In this document: positions 1 to 8,898 of the stretch, piece after piece
How the letters are laid out: every line of letters starts with the position of its first letter
How positions within the stretch are numbered: the stretch's first letter is position 1
NCBI RefSeq assembly: GCF_901521055.1
Contig: NZ_CABEGA010000024.1
Location: 1-58,728, forward strand
Source: Cellulomonas hominis
Lineage (GTDB): Bacteria > Actinomycetota > Actinomycetes > Actinomycetales > Cellulomonadaceae
Direction of reading: 5' to 3'
Length of the DNA stretch: 58,728 nt
Made by a program: the position numbers and the translations under genes
The notes under the pieces: generated by a model
Told to the model about the DNA's origin: nothing
The model's database searches: none
Seen by the model: the letters and a program-made list of their open reading frames with translations, nothing else

Positions 1-960
1 CGTGCGTGTTTCCTCACCGTAGCCCGGCTCCGCCGACTGCCACCCGTACCCGTCGGCGGGCGGGGCGGGGTGCTGGGTGGACCCGGCGGCGGGCGGCGCG
101 TCGAGCAGGGCCCGCAGCGCCAGGACGTGCGGCGGCGTGACGCGCCGCTCCCGCAGCGCCCGGGGCAGGTCGCGCACGGCGGCGGCGAGCCCGCGCCGGC
201 CGGCGGGGGTCCGGGCGGCGGAGCGCGCGTCGCGGGCGACGTCCCGCCACGGGAGCCGGAGGATCGCGGTGAGCAGGTGCGAGCGGGTCGCGGCCGTCAC
301 GCGCGCCCCCGGGCTGTGCCGGCGCGGCGAGGGGTGGTGGTGGACCACGGCCTGCGGTGCGTGCACGATCGCGTGCCCGGCGGCGGCCAGGTCGAGCGCG
401 AGCCGCTCCTCCTCGCCCGGGAACCGCACGACGTCGTCGAACCCGCCGGCGGCGAGGAACGCGTCGCGCCGGACGATCGCGGCGCACGCCATGAACCCGA
501 GGGCGGTGGGCAGGTCCGTCCGCGGCGGCCGCGGCAGCGGGGACGTCGCGAGGACGTCGTTGAACGGGTCCGGCCGCTCCTGCGGCCCGACCAGGACGCG
601 GGCCTGGACGACGGCGACGTCCGGGTCGGCGTCCAGCACGTCGGCGACGAGCGCGAGCGACCCGGGCGCCCACCACGAGTCGTCGTCGGCGAACGCGACG
701 TAGGGCGTCTCCGCGAGGCGCACGCCGAGGGTCCGGGCGGCGGCGCCCAGGTTGCGCCCGGCCTCGACGACCCGCACGTGGGGGTGCGCCGCCCGGACGG
801 CGGCCGCGGTGCCGTCGGTGGAGCCGTTGTCGACCAGGATCACGGGCGCGCGGTGCCGGCCGAGGGACTGCACGAGCTCGTCGCGCCGGTCGCGGCTCAT
901 CACCACGACCGTGACGCGCGCGTCCTCCACCCCCGGCCCGGGTCGCTCCTCGTCCGTCAC
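1..960 (-). CDS. Family 2 glycosyltransferase (C-terminus beyond window edge)
   Basis: Probable GT-A fold glycosyltransferase that moves a sugar from an activated donor to an envelope or secreted acceptor; the substrate cannot be read from sequence. The N-terminus has the GT2 start VTVVVMSRDRRDELVQSL, then VDNGSTDGT for nucleotide binding, and the metal-binding acidic cluster FADDDSWW near residue 93. A later FPGEEERLALDL fits the catalytic-base region. Translation starts at a GTG; an in-frame ATG 20 codons later (898-900) is the alternative. All 320 codons are open to base 1, so the stop lies outside the window. It begins 55 bases after lutC on the same strand and may be the last gene of that transcript or independent. 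Confidence 0.85.
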   Translation of the reverse strand, partial: MTDEERPGPGVEDARVTVVVMSRDRRDELVQSLGRHRAPVILVDNGSTDGTAAAVRAAHPHVRVVEAGRNLGAAARTLGVRLAETPYVAFADDDSWWAPGSLALVADVLDADPDVAVVQARVLVGPQERPDPFNDVLATSPLPRPPRTDLPTALGFMACAAIVRRDAFLAAGGFDDVVRFPGEEERLALDLAAAGHAIVHAPQAVVHHHPSPRRHSPGARVTAATRSHLLTAILRLPWRDVARDARSAARTPAGRRGLAAAVRDLPRALRERRVTPPHVLALRALLDAPPAAGSTQHPAPPADGYGWQSAEPGYGEETRT

Positions 961-1015
961 GCTGCCTGTCTACCGCCGGAGCAGGTGCGGCGCGACCGCT
1001 CGGGGGGCCCCGCGC

Positions 1016-1708
1016 CTACGGATCGACCAGGAGGACGCGCAGGTCGCGCGGCCCGTGCACGCCCTCGACGCGCACGAGCTCGATGTCGCTGGTCGCGCTC
1101 GGACCGGAGATCCACGTCTGGGGCCGCTCCGGGTGCGCGCCGAGGACGGCCACGGCGTCCGGCACGCCGGCGACGACCTGGCCGGCGCGGACGACGCACA
1201 GGTGCCGGTCGGGCAGCAGCGTGAGCACCCGCCGGCCCTGGTCCGGCGCGGCGTCCAGCACGATCGTGCCGGTCTCCGCCACCGCCACCCGGCAGGCCGT
1301 GAGCACCGCGCCGACCCCGTCCAGGTCGGCGTGCGTGAGCGGCGCGTCCGGGTCGTCGACCCGCACGCCGACCCGGCCGTCGAGGGCCGCGACCCACGCG
1401 GGGTCCAGCCCCGGGGGGACGGCGACGGACCCGGCACCGGCGAGCTGGGCGGCGACGGCGGCGGGCAGGTCCGCCGCCGTGCACCGGACGACGGTGGCGC
1501 GGTAGTCCTCGAGGCGGTCCACCAGCCGGTCGACCAGCGCCGCGTCGCCGGCCGCCGCGAGGGAGCCCGCCCGCCGGTACGCGCGCTCGACAGGGGCCGG
1601 GGCGGAGGGCGCACCGGGCGCACCGGGCGCACCGGGCGCACCAGGCTCAACCGGCCTGCCCAGCGCCGCCCGCACCCGCGCGAGCACCTCGTCCCGCGCG
1701 TCGCTCAC
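1016..1708 (-). CDS. lutC: LutC: LUD-domain subunit of L-lactate oxidation complex
   Basis: 230-residue LUD-domain (DUF162) protein, third subunit of the LutABC iron-sulfur system that oxidises L-lactate to pyruvate. The conserved LUD core is visible as VAVAETGTIVLDAA and LLPDRHLCVVRAGQVV. The GTG start overlaps the lutB stop by four bases, so the two are translationally coupled. Near residues 23-34 is a Pro-Gly-Ala linker made by four perfect copies of a 9-base unit (gggcgcacc, 1607-1642). The chemistry is a family assignment; LutC has no iron-sulfur motif of its own. Confidence 0.9.
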   Translation of the reverse strand: MSDARDEVLARVRAALGRPVEPGAPGAPGAPGAPSAPAPVERAYRRAGSLAAAGDAALVDRLVDRLEDYRATVVRCTAADLPAAVAAQLAGAGSVAVPPGLDPAWVAALDGRVGVRVDDPDAPLTHADLDGVGAVLTACRVAVAETGTIVLDAAPDQGRRVLTLLPDRHLCVVRAGQVVAGVPDAVAVLGAHPERPQTWISGPSATSDIELVRVEGVHGPRDLRVLLVDP

Positions 1709-3228
1709 GGCCGCGCTCCCCCGCGCCGCCGCCGCGTCCGCGCGGCCCACGAGTCCCGGAACGTCCGACCGGGCAGCGCGGGCGTGTCCCGGCTGGCGGT
1801 CCACAGGGACGCGGGCCAGGGCAGCCGCCGGAACCTGTGGCCCCCGGTGAGCCGTCCGGCGAGGGCGAGCGCGCGACCGGCCCACCGGAACCGGGCCCCG
1901 CCGGACAGGGCGACCGCGGCGACGGACATCGCGGCGGTCACGGCACCGGGCGCCGCACGGCCCTCCGGGTGGGTGGCGCGCTCGCGCAGGTGCACGAGGG
2001 CGGACGGGATGTCGATCTTCACGGGGCAGGCGTCGAAGCACGCCCCGCACAGCGACGACGCGAACGGCAGGGTCGCGGTCGGGTCGTGCGGGTCGTGGGC
2101 GCCGCCGGGCTCGCCGAGGCCGAGCAGCTGCGGGGTGAGGATCGCGCCGATCGGCCCCGGGTACACCGAGCCGTAGGCGTGCCCGCCGGTGCGTTCGTAC
2201 ACGGGGCAGACGTTGAGGCAGGCGGAGCACCGGATGCAGTGCAGGGCCTGGCGCCCGACGTCATCCGCGAGCGCCCGGGTGCGGCCGTTGTCCAGCAGCA
2301 CCAGGTGGAAGTCCTGCGGGCCGTCGCCCGGTGTCACGCCGGTCCACATCGACGTGTACGGGTTCATCCGCTCGCCGGTGGACGACCGGGGCAGCAGCTG
2401 GAGGAACACCTCCAGGTCCTCGAACGTCGGGAGCACCTTCTCGATGCCCATGACGGTGATCAGCGTCCGCGGGAGCGTGAGGCACATCCGCCCGTTGCCC
2501 TCGGACTCGACGACCGCGACGGTGCCGGTGTCGGCGATCGCGAGGTTCGCCCCGCTGATCGCCACGTCCGCGCGCAGGAACCGGGCGCGCAGGTGCGCCC
2601 GGGCCGCCTCGGCGAGCGCGCGCGGGTCGCTGGTGAGTCCGTCGGGGGCGTCGCCCATCCGGTCGGTGAAGATCTGCCGGATCTCGTCGCGGTTGCGGTG
2701 GATCGCGGGCACGAGGATGTGCGACGGCAGGTCCCCGGCGAGCTGCACGATGAGCTCGGCCAGGTCGGTCTCGGTCGCCTCGATCCCGTGCTGCTCCAGG
2801 TGCTCGTTCAGGCCGATCTCCTGGGTGGCCATGGACTTCACCTTGACCACCTCGCGGGCCCCGGCGGCCTGGACGATGCCGGTGACGACGCGGTTCGCCT
2901 CGGCGGCGTCCCGGGCCCAGTGCACGGTCCCGCCGCGCGCGGTGACGGACTCCTCCAGCTGCACCAGCAGCTCGGGGAGCCGGGCCATGACGTCGGCCTT
3001 CACGGCGGACCCGGCGTCCCGCAACGCCTCCCAGTCGGGCAGCTCGCCGGTGACCGCGACGCGCTTGTCCCGGATGGTCCGGGTCGCGCGCCGCAGGTTC
3101 GTCCGCAGCTGCCCGTCGGCCAGGGTGACGTCGGCGGCGTCGGGGAACGTCGGCCCCCACCGCAGCGGGTCGTCCGGGTGCGCGGCGGGCTTCGGCGCGA
3201 CGACGGGCATCCCGAGGTCCACCCTCAT
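1705..3228 (-). CDS. lutB: LutB: iron-sulfur LUD subunit of L-lactate oxidation complex
   Basis: 507-residue LutB/LldF-type protein. An N-terminal LUD domain (about residues 60-300; VVKVKSMATQEIGLNEHL and SGANLAIADTGTVAVVESEG) is followed by a ferredoxin-like domain with two 4Fe-4S ligand sets, CIRCSACLNVCP and LCGACFDACP, then an Arg-rich C-terminal tail. It is expected to pass electrons within a cytoplasmic LutABC complex oxidising L-lactate. The ATG overlaps the TGA of lutA by four bases and the stop overlaps lutC, so A-B-C form one translational unit. Length and domain order are normal for the family. Confidence 0.95.
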   Translation of the reverse strand: MRVDLGMPVVAPKPAAHPDDPLRWGPTFPDAADVTLADGQLRTNLRRATRTIRDKRVAVTGELPDWEALRDAGSAVKADVMARLPELLVQLEESVTARGGTVHWARDAAEANRVVTGIVQAAGAREVVKVKSMATQEIGLNEHLEQHGIEATETDLAELIVQLAGDLPSHILVPAIHRNRDEIRQIFTDRMGDAPDGLTSDPRALAEAARAHLRARFLRADVAISGANLAIADTGTVAVVESEGNGRMCLTLPRTLITVMGIEKVLPTFEDLEVFLQLLPRSSTGERMNPYTSMWTGVTPGDGPQDFHLVLLDNGRTRALADDVGRQALHCIRCSACLNVCPVYERTGGHAYGSVYPGPIGAILTPQLLGLGEPGGAHDPHDPTATLPFASSLCGACFDACPVKIDIPSALVHLRERATHPEGRAAPGAVTAAMSVAAVALSGGARFRWAGRALALAGRLTGGHRFRRLPWPASLWTASRDTPALPGRTFRDSWAARTRRRRGGARP

Positions 3229-4031
3229 CGCCCCGCCACCCGTCGCAGCCCGCGCCGCGCGCGTGCGGGCCGGGGCTCCCACGGCCGCTCCGCGGTCGAC
3301 GCGAGGATCTCCGCGAGGTGCACGGCGTGCGTCCCCCCGCCGGTCCGGCGCAGCGCCCCGTCGATGTTCATCAGGCACGACCAGTCCCCCGCGGTCAGCA
3401 CCTCCGCGCCCGTGGACCGCACGGCGGCGACCTTGTCCTGCACCATCGCGGAGGACGTCGCGGAGTTCTTCAGCGCGAACGTCCCGCCGAACCCGCAGCA
3501 CTGGTCGGCGTCGGGCAGGTCGACCAGCTCCAGCCCGTCCACCGCCCGCAGCAGGCGCGTCGGCCGGTCGCCGACGCGCAGCAGCCGCAGCGAGTGGCAG
3601 GTCGGGTGGTAGGTGACGGTGTGCGGGAAGTGCGCGCCGACGTCGGTGACGCCCAGCACGTCGACCAGCAGCTCCGTGAGCTCGTAGGTCCGGGCGGCGA
3701 CGCGGCCGGCGGCGTCCGCGAGCGCCGGGTCGCCGTGCCGGCGGGCGACGTCGGCCTGCTGGTGCCGGGTGGACCCGACGCAGGACCCGGACGGGGCGAC
3801 GACCGCATCCCACTCCCCGTCGAGCACGGGCGCGAACGTCCGGACGTGGTTGCGGACGACGCCGACGGCCTCGGGCGCGTAGCCGGTGTTGACGTGCATC
3901 TGCCCGCAGCACGCCTGGCCCGCGGGGACGTCGACCTCGTGGCCGAGCCGCTCCAGGAGCCGCACGGTCGCGGCCGCCGCGCCCGGGAACAGCGTGTCGA
4001 CCAGGCAGGTGGTGAACAGCGCGATCCGCAT
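3225..4031 (-). CDS. lutA: LutA: CCG-domain subunit of L-lactate oxidation complex
   Basis: 268-residue LutA/LldE-type protein with two cysteine-rich CCG domains. The first holds QACCGQMHVNTGY, the second DQCCGFGGTFALKN. These motifs bind iron-sulfur clusters in heterodisulfide-reductase-like subunits. It begins 5 bases after the rhamnulokinase stop, so lactate oxidation is joined directly to the rhamnose genes. That position suggests the lactate made from rhamnose-derived lactaldehyde is the physiological substrate; this is inference from gene order. Confidence 0.93.
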   Translation of the reverse strand: MRIALFTTCLVDTLFPGAAAATVRLLERLGHEVDVPAGQACCGQMHVNTGYAPEAVGVVRNHVRTFAPVLDGEWDAVVAPSGSCVGSTRHQQADVARRHGDPALADAAGRVAARTYELTELLVDVLGVTDVGAHFPHTVTYHPTCHSLRLLRVGDRPTRLLRAVDGLELVDLPDADQCCGFGGTFALKNSATSSAMVQDKVAAVRSTGAEVLTAGDWSCLMNIDGALRRTGGGTHAVHLAEILASTAERPWEPRPARARRGLRRVAGR

Positions 4032-4036
4032 GCCGG

Positions 4037-5575
4037 TCAGCCTCGCACCAGGTCGGGGGTGGTCGCGATGCGGGGCGCCGCGGCCAGCCGCCGCTCGGCC
4101 CGGTCCCACGCCGCGTCGTCTGCCGCGGCGCCGGGCTCGTACCGCACGACGTCCACGGAGGCCCGGACCACCTCGCGGATCGCGGGCAGACCGCCGTCGA
4201 GCGCGCCGAGCCCCCAGGCCTGCACGAGCAGGTTGCCGAGCGCGGTCCCCTCGGCGGGCCCGGCGACGATGGGCAGCCCGGTCGCCTGCGCGGTGAGCCG
4301 GCACAGCAGCGCGTTCCGGCTGCCGCCGCCGACCACGTGCACGACCTCCACGCGCCGCCCGGCCAGGTCGGCGACGGTCCGCACGGCCCGGCGGTACGCC
4401 AGGGCGAGCGAGTCCAGCACGCACCGCACCACCGCGGCCGGGTCCTCGGGCACCGGCTCGCCCGCCGCCCGCGCGAGGTCCGCGATCCGTCGCGGCACGT
4501 CCCCCGGCGCGAGCAGGGACGGGTCGTCCACGTCGACCACCGTGCGCAGCGCGGGCACGTCCGCCGCGGCGGCGAGCAGGGCCGGCAGGTCGACCGCGTC
4601 CCCGCGCTCGGTCCAGGTGCGGACGGACTCCTGCAGCAGCCAGAGCCCGGCGACGTTCCGCAGGTACCGGACGGTGCCGTCGACGCCCAGCTCGTTGGTC
4701 ACGTTCGCGGCCCGGCTCGCCTCGGTCCGCACCGGTGCGTCCAGCTCCAGCCCGACGAGCGACCAGGTCCCGGACGAGATGTAGGCCGCGGTCGACGGGT
4801 CGGCCAGCGGCACGGCGGCGACCGCCGAGGCGGTGTCGTGCGAGCCGACCGTCACCCACCGCGTCCCGGCGAGGCCGAGGTCGTCCGCCACCGCCTGCTG
4901 CACGGGCCCCAGCACGGTGCCCGGCTCGACGAGCGGCGCCAGCAGCGCGCCGACGTCGCGCCCCGCCGCCGCGGACGCCGCGGCCAGCACCTCCGGGGAC
5001 CACCGCCGAGTCCCGGCGTCCAGCAGGCCGGTGGTGGACGCGTTGGTGACCTCGGTGACGTGCTCGCCCGTCAGCCAGCTCCCGAGCAGGTCCGGCACGA
5101 GCAGCAGGGACCGCGCGGCCCCGAACGAGGCGTCCCCTGCCGCGGCCGCGAGCTGGAACGCCGTGTTGAACGGCTGCACCTGCACCCCGGTGACGGCGTA
5201 GTGCCGGGCGGGGTCGAGGTGCCGGAAGAACCGCTCGGGGGCGCCCGCGGTGCGCGCGTCGCGGTAGTGCACGGGGTCGCCGAGCAGGCGCCCGCCGGCG
5301 TCCAGCAGGCCGTAGTCGACCGCCCAGGTGTCGACGCCGACGGACGCGACCGGCCCGTGCTCGCGCGCCGCCGCCCGGAGCCCGGATCGCACGCCGGACC
5401 AGAGCCCGAGCAGGTCCCAGTGCAGGGTGGTCCGGCCGCCGGCCACGACCGGGACGGGCGTGTTCGGGAACCGGGCCGTCTCGGTGGCGACCAGCCGGCC
5501 GTGCTCGAGGCGGCCCGCGAGCACCCGGCCGCTGGACGCGCCGAGGTCGACCGCGGCGACAGTGGGGCCGGTCAT
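4037..5575 (-). CDS. rhaB: L-rhamnulokinase
   Basis: 512-residue FGGY/ASKHA sugar kinase predicted to phosphorylate L-rhamnulose to L-rhamnulose 1-phosphate. Phosphate-1 region AAVDLGASSGRVLAG is at the N-terminus. SVGVDTWAVDYGLL, typical of rhamnulokinases, follows near residue 80. SSGTWSLVGLE and the C-terminal adenosine region VVGGGSRNALLCRL are intact. The ATG lies 1 base after the stop of the aldolase fusion, consistent with co-translation. The substrate call rests on the RhaB-like motifs plus RhaI and RhaE neighbours. Confidence 0.93.
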   Translation of the reverse strand: MTGPTVAAVDLGASSGRVLAGRLEHGRLVATETARFPNTPVPVVAGGRTTLHWDLLGLWSGVRSGLRAAAREHGPVASVGVDTWAVDYGLLDAGGRLLGDPVHYRDARTAGAPERFFRHLDPARHYAVTGVQVQPFNTAFQLAAAAGDASFGAARSLLLVPDLLGSWLTGEHVTEVTNASTTGLLDAGTRRWSPEVLAAASAAAGRDVGALLAPLVEPGTVLGPVQQAVADDLGLAGTRWVTVGSHDTASAVAAVPLADPSTAAYISSGTWSLVGLELDAPVRTEASRAANVTNELGVDGTVRYLRNVAGLWLLQESVRTWTERGDAVDLPALLAAAADVPALRTVVDVDDPSLLAPGDVPRRIADLARAAGEPVPEDPAAVVRCVLDSLALAYRRAVRTVADLAGRRVEVVHVVGGGSRNALLCRLTAQATGLPIVAGPAEGTALGNLLVQAWGLGALDGGLPAIREVVRASVDVVRYEPGAAADDAAWDRAERRLAAAPRIATTPDLVRG

Positions 5576-5576
5576 G

Positions 5577-7631
5577 TCAGCGCAGGAACGCGGCAGCGAC
5601 GCCGGAGTCCACCGGCACGTGCAGCCCCGTGGTCTGGACCAGGTCCGGGCCGGTCAGCGCGACCACCGCGGCGGCGACGTGCTCGGGCAGCACCTCGCGC
5701 TTCAGCAGGGTCCGCTGCGCGTAGTACGCGCCGAGCTCGGACTCCGGGACGCCGTAGGTCGCGGCGCGCTGGGCCCCCCAGCCGCCGGCGAAGATGCCGG
5801 AGCCGCGCACGACGCCGTCGGGGTTGACGCCGTTGACCCGGATGCCGTGCGCGCCGAGCTCGGCGGCGAGCAGCCGGACCTGGTGCGCCTGGTCGGCCTT
5901 GGTCGCGGAGTACGCGATGTTGTTCGGGCCCGCGAACAGCGAGTTCTTCGACGCGATGTAGACGATGTCCCCGCCCATGCCCTGCGCGACCATCGCCCGG
6001 GCGGCCTCCCGCGACACGAGGAACGACCCGCGGGCCATGACGTCGTGCTGCAGGTCCCAGTCGCGGGCCGTCGTCTCCAGCAGCGGCCTGGAGATGGACA
6101 GGCCGGCGTTGTTCACCACCAGGTCGACCCCGCCGAACGCGAGGACCGTGGCCCGGACCAGCTCCGCCACGGCCTCCTCGGACGTGACGTCGGCGTGCAC
6201 CGCGACCGCGACGTCCGGGCCGCCGAGCTCGCCGGCGACCTGCTGCGCGGCCTCGAGGTTCACGTCGGCGACGACCACGCAGGCGCCCTCGGCGGCCAGC
6301 CGCTCCGCGATCGCCTTCCCGAGGCCCGACCCGCCGCCCGTGACGACCGCGACCCGCGTGGCGAGCGGCTTGGGCTTCGGCATCCGCGCGAGCTTGGCCT
6401 CCTCCAGCGCCCAGTACTCGATGCGGAACTTCTCGGCCTCGTCGATGGGCGCGTACGTGCTGACCGCCTCGGCGCCGCGCATGACGTTGATCGCGTTGAC
6501 GTAGAACTCGCCGGCGACCCGCGCGGTCTGCTTGTCCTTGCCGAACGAGAACATCCCGACGCCGGGCACCAGCACGATCGCGGGGTCCGCCCCGCGCATC
6601 GGCGGGCTGTCCGGGGTCGCGTGCCGCTCGTAGTACGCCCGGTAGTCCTCGCGGTAGGCGGCGTGCAGCTCCCGCAGGCGCGCGACGACGTCCTCGACCG
6701 GCGCGTCCGCGGGGAGGTCGACGACCAGCGGGGAGACCTTCGTGCGCAGGAAGTGGTCGGGGCACGACGTGCCGAGCGCCGCCAGCCGGCCGAGCTCCGC
6801 CCGCGACAGGAAGTCCAGCACCACGTCGGAGTCGGTCAGGTGCCCGACCTGCGGGCGGTCCGTCGACGCCAGCCCGCGGACCACCGGGGCCAGGGCCGCG
6901 GCCCGCGCCCGCCGCTCCGCCTCGGGCAGCGCCTCGTACCCCGGTCGCAGGTCGCCGAACGGGTGCCGGCCGTCCGCCGCGAGGGCCGCGGTGCGCTCCT
7001 CGATGAACCGCTCGGCGGTCCGGATGATCTCGAGCGACCGGGCCTCCGCCTCGTCCGACGTGTCGCCCCACGCGGTGATGCCGTGCCCGCCGAGCACGCA
7101 GCCGACGGCCTGCGGGTTCTTCTCCTTGACCGCCGCGATGTCGAGGCCCAGCTGGAAGCCCGGCCGGCGCCACGGCACCCACACGACCGCGTCGCCGAAG
7201 ACCTCCGACGTCAGCGCCTCGCCGTCGGCGGCCGTCGCCAGCGCGATCCCGGCGTCCGGGTGCAGGTGGTCCACGTGGGCGGCGTCCACCAGGCCGTGCA
7301 TGGCTGTGTCGATCGACGGCGCCGCCCCGCCGCGGCCGTGCAGGCAGTAGTCGAAAGCCGCGACCATCTCGTCCTCGCGGTCGACCCCCGGGTAGACGCC
7401 GGCGAGCGACCGGAGCCGGTCCAGGCGCAGCACGGCCAGGTTCTGCTCGGTGAGGGTGCCCAGGTCGCCCCCGGAGCCCTTCACCCACAGCAGCTCGACC
7501 GGGCCGCCGGTGACCGGGTCGGTCGCGGTGCCCTTCGCGGACGTGTTGCCGCCGGCGTAGTTGGTGGTGCGGGGGTCGGCGCCGAGCCGGCGGGACCGGG
7601 CGATCAGGTCGGCGGCAGCGGGGTGGGTCAT
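5577..7631 (-). CDS. rhaEW: Bifunctional rhamnulose-1-phosphate aldolase / lactaldehyde dehydrogenase (RhaE-RhaW fusion)
   Basis: 684 residues in two parts. Residues 1 to about 400 are a class II aldolase: YAGGNTSAK phosphate-binding loop, metal-ligand region HVDHLHPDAGIALA, and VLGGHGITAWGD. Residues about 420-684 are a short-chain dehydrogenase: NAD-binding TGGGSGLGKAIA, NNAG, and the YSATK active site. The aldolase would split L-rhamnulose 1-phosphate to DHAP and L-lactaldehyde. In characterised RhaEW proteins the second half is a lactaldehyde dehydrogenase giving L-lactate. Both halves keep their motifs, so both activities are plausible. Confidence 0.92.
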   Translation of the reverse strand: MTHPAAADLIARSRRLGADPRTTNYAGGNTSAKGTATDPVTGGPVELLWVKGSGGDLGTLTEQNLAVLRLDRLRSLAGVYPGVDREDEMVAAFDYCLHGRGGAAPSIDTAMHGLVDAAHVDHLHPDAGIALATAADGEALTSEVFGDAVVWVPWRRPGFQLGLDIAAVKEKNPQAVGCVLGGHGITAWGDTSDEAEARSLEIIRTAERFIEERTAALAADGRHPFGDLRPGYEALPEAERRARAAALAPVVRGLASTDRPQVGHLTDSDVVLDFLSRAELGRLAALGTSCPDHFLRTKVSPLVVDLPADAPVEDVVARLRELHAAYREDYRAYYERHATPDSPPMRGADPAIVLVPGVGMFSFGKDKQTARVAGEFYVNAINVMRGAEAVSTYAPIDEAEKFRIEYWALEEAKLARMPKPKPLATRVAVVTGGGSGLGKAIAERLAAEGACVVVADVNLEAAQQVAGELGGPDVAVAVHADVTSEEAVAELVRATVLAFGGVDLVVNNAGLSISRPLLETTARDWDLQHDVMARGSFLVSREAARAMVAQGMGGDIVYIASKNSLFAGPNNIAYSATKADQAHQVRLLAAELGAHGIRVNGVNPDGVVRGSGIFAGGWGAQRAATYGVPESELGAYYAQRTLLKREVLPEHVAAAVVALTGPDLVQTTGLHVPVDSGVAAAFLR

Positions 7632-7694
7632 GCGAGGTGTCCTTCCGGGACGGGGGGTCAGTACGGCGGTGGGTGCGGCGGGCGGGAGCGGCGC

Positions 7695-8870
7695 TCAGGC
7701 GCCCCAGCCGGCCTGGGTGCCGCCGACGCGCTCCTCGGTGATGCGCGCGAGGTAGCCGGACGCCGCGAACGCGCGCATCGGGTCCTCGGGCAGGCCGCGC
7801 TCGGCCCGCCACGCGGCGAGCATCGGGCGGACGTCGGTCCAGAACGCGTCCATCAGCACCTGGTTCGCGGCGAGCACGTCGGCGGACCGCTGCGCGGCGT
7901 CGAGCGCCTCCCGGTCGATGAGGAGGACCTTGGCGAGCGCCTCCTGCACGTTCAGCACGGACCGGATCTGGCCGGGGATCTTGTCCTCGATGTTGTGGCA
8001 CTGGTCGAGCATCAGCGCGAGGTCCGACCCGGGCGCCAGGCCGCCGCCGCGCTCGACCTCGGCGAGGATCCGGAACAGCTGGAACGGGTCGGCGGCCCCG
8101 ACGATGAGGTCGTCGTCGGCGTAGAACCGCGAGTTGAAGTCGAACGCGCCGAGCCGGCCGAGCCGCAGCAGCTGCGCGACGATGAACTCGATGTTGGTGC
8201 CCGGGGCGTGGTGGCCGGTGTCGAGGCACACCACGGCCCGCTCCCCCAGCGCGACCACGTGCGCGTACGCCGTGCCCCAGTCCGGGACGTCCGTGTGGTA
8301 GAACGCCGGCTCGAACAGCTTGTACTCCAGCACCAGCCGCTGCTCCGGCCCGAGCTGCGCGTAGATCTGGGCGAGCGACTCGGCGACGGCGTCCTGCCGG
8401 GCGCGGATGTCGTCCTGCCCCGGGTAGTTCGTGCCGTCCGCCAGCCAGATCTTCAGGTCGCGCGAGCCCGTCGCGGCCATGATCTCCAGGCACTCGAGGT
8501 GGTGGTCGACCGCCTTGCGGCGCACGCCCGGGTCCCGGGAGGCCAGCGACCCGAACTTGTAGGTCTCCTCCTGGAACGTGTTCGAGTTGATCGTCCCGAG
8601 CTGCACGCCCTGGTCCTGCGCGTACCGGCGCAGGGCCGCGAAGTCCTCGACGCGGTCCCACGGGATGTGCAGGGCGACGGTCGGGGCCGCGCCGGTGTAC
8701 CGGTGCACCTGGGCGGCGTCGGCGATCTTCTCCTGGACCGTCCGCGGCGTGCCCGCGGACGGGAACACCCGGAACCGGGTGCCGGAGTTGCCGAACGCCC
8801 AGGAGGGCAGCTCGATGTGGGTGCGGCCGAGGACGTCCAGGACGTCGGCGGTGGTGGCAGTGGGTTCCAC
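7695..8870 (-). CDS. rhaI: L-rhamnose isomerase (RhaI type)
   Basis: 391-residue TIM-barrel, xylose-isomerase-like protein predicted to convert L-rhamnose to L-rhamnulose with a divalent metal. Conserved blocks include HIELPSWAFGNSGTRF at the N-terminus, LKIWLADGTNYPGQDD, VLEYKLFEPAFYHTD, CLDTGHHAPGTNIEF, and FDFNSRFYADDDL. These contain the acidic and His residues expected to bind metal. It is the RhaI form found in Pseudomonas and actinobacteria rather than the enteric RhaA form. It sits between the transporter and the aldolase in one minus-strand series, the order expected for the pathway. Confidence 0.93.
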   Translation of the reverse strand: MEPTATTADVLDVLGRTHIELPSWAFGNSGTRFRVFPSAGTPRTVQEKIADAAQVHRYTGAAPTVALHIPWDRVEDFAALRRYAQDQGVQLGTINSNTFQEETYKFGSLASRDPGVRRKAVDHHLECLEIMAATGSRDLKIWLADGTNYPGQDDIRARQDAVAESLAQIYAQLGPEQRLVLEYKLFEPAFYHTDVPDWGTAYAHVVALGERAVVCLDTGHHAPGTNIEFIVAQLLRLGRLGAFDFNSRFYADDDLIVGAADPFQLFRILAEVERGGGLAPGSDLALMLDQCHNIEDKIPGQIRSVLNVQEALAKVLLIDREALDAAQRSADVLAANQVLMDAFWTDVRPMLAAWRAERGLPEDPMRAFAASGYLARITEERVGGTQAGWGA

Positions 8871-8898
8871 GGGGTTCTCCGATCTGGCGAGCGTGCGC

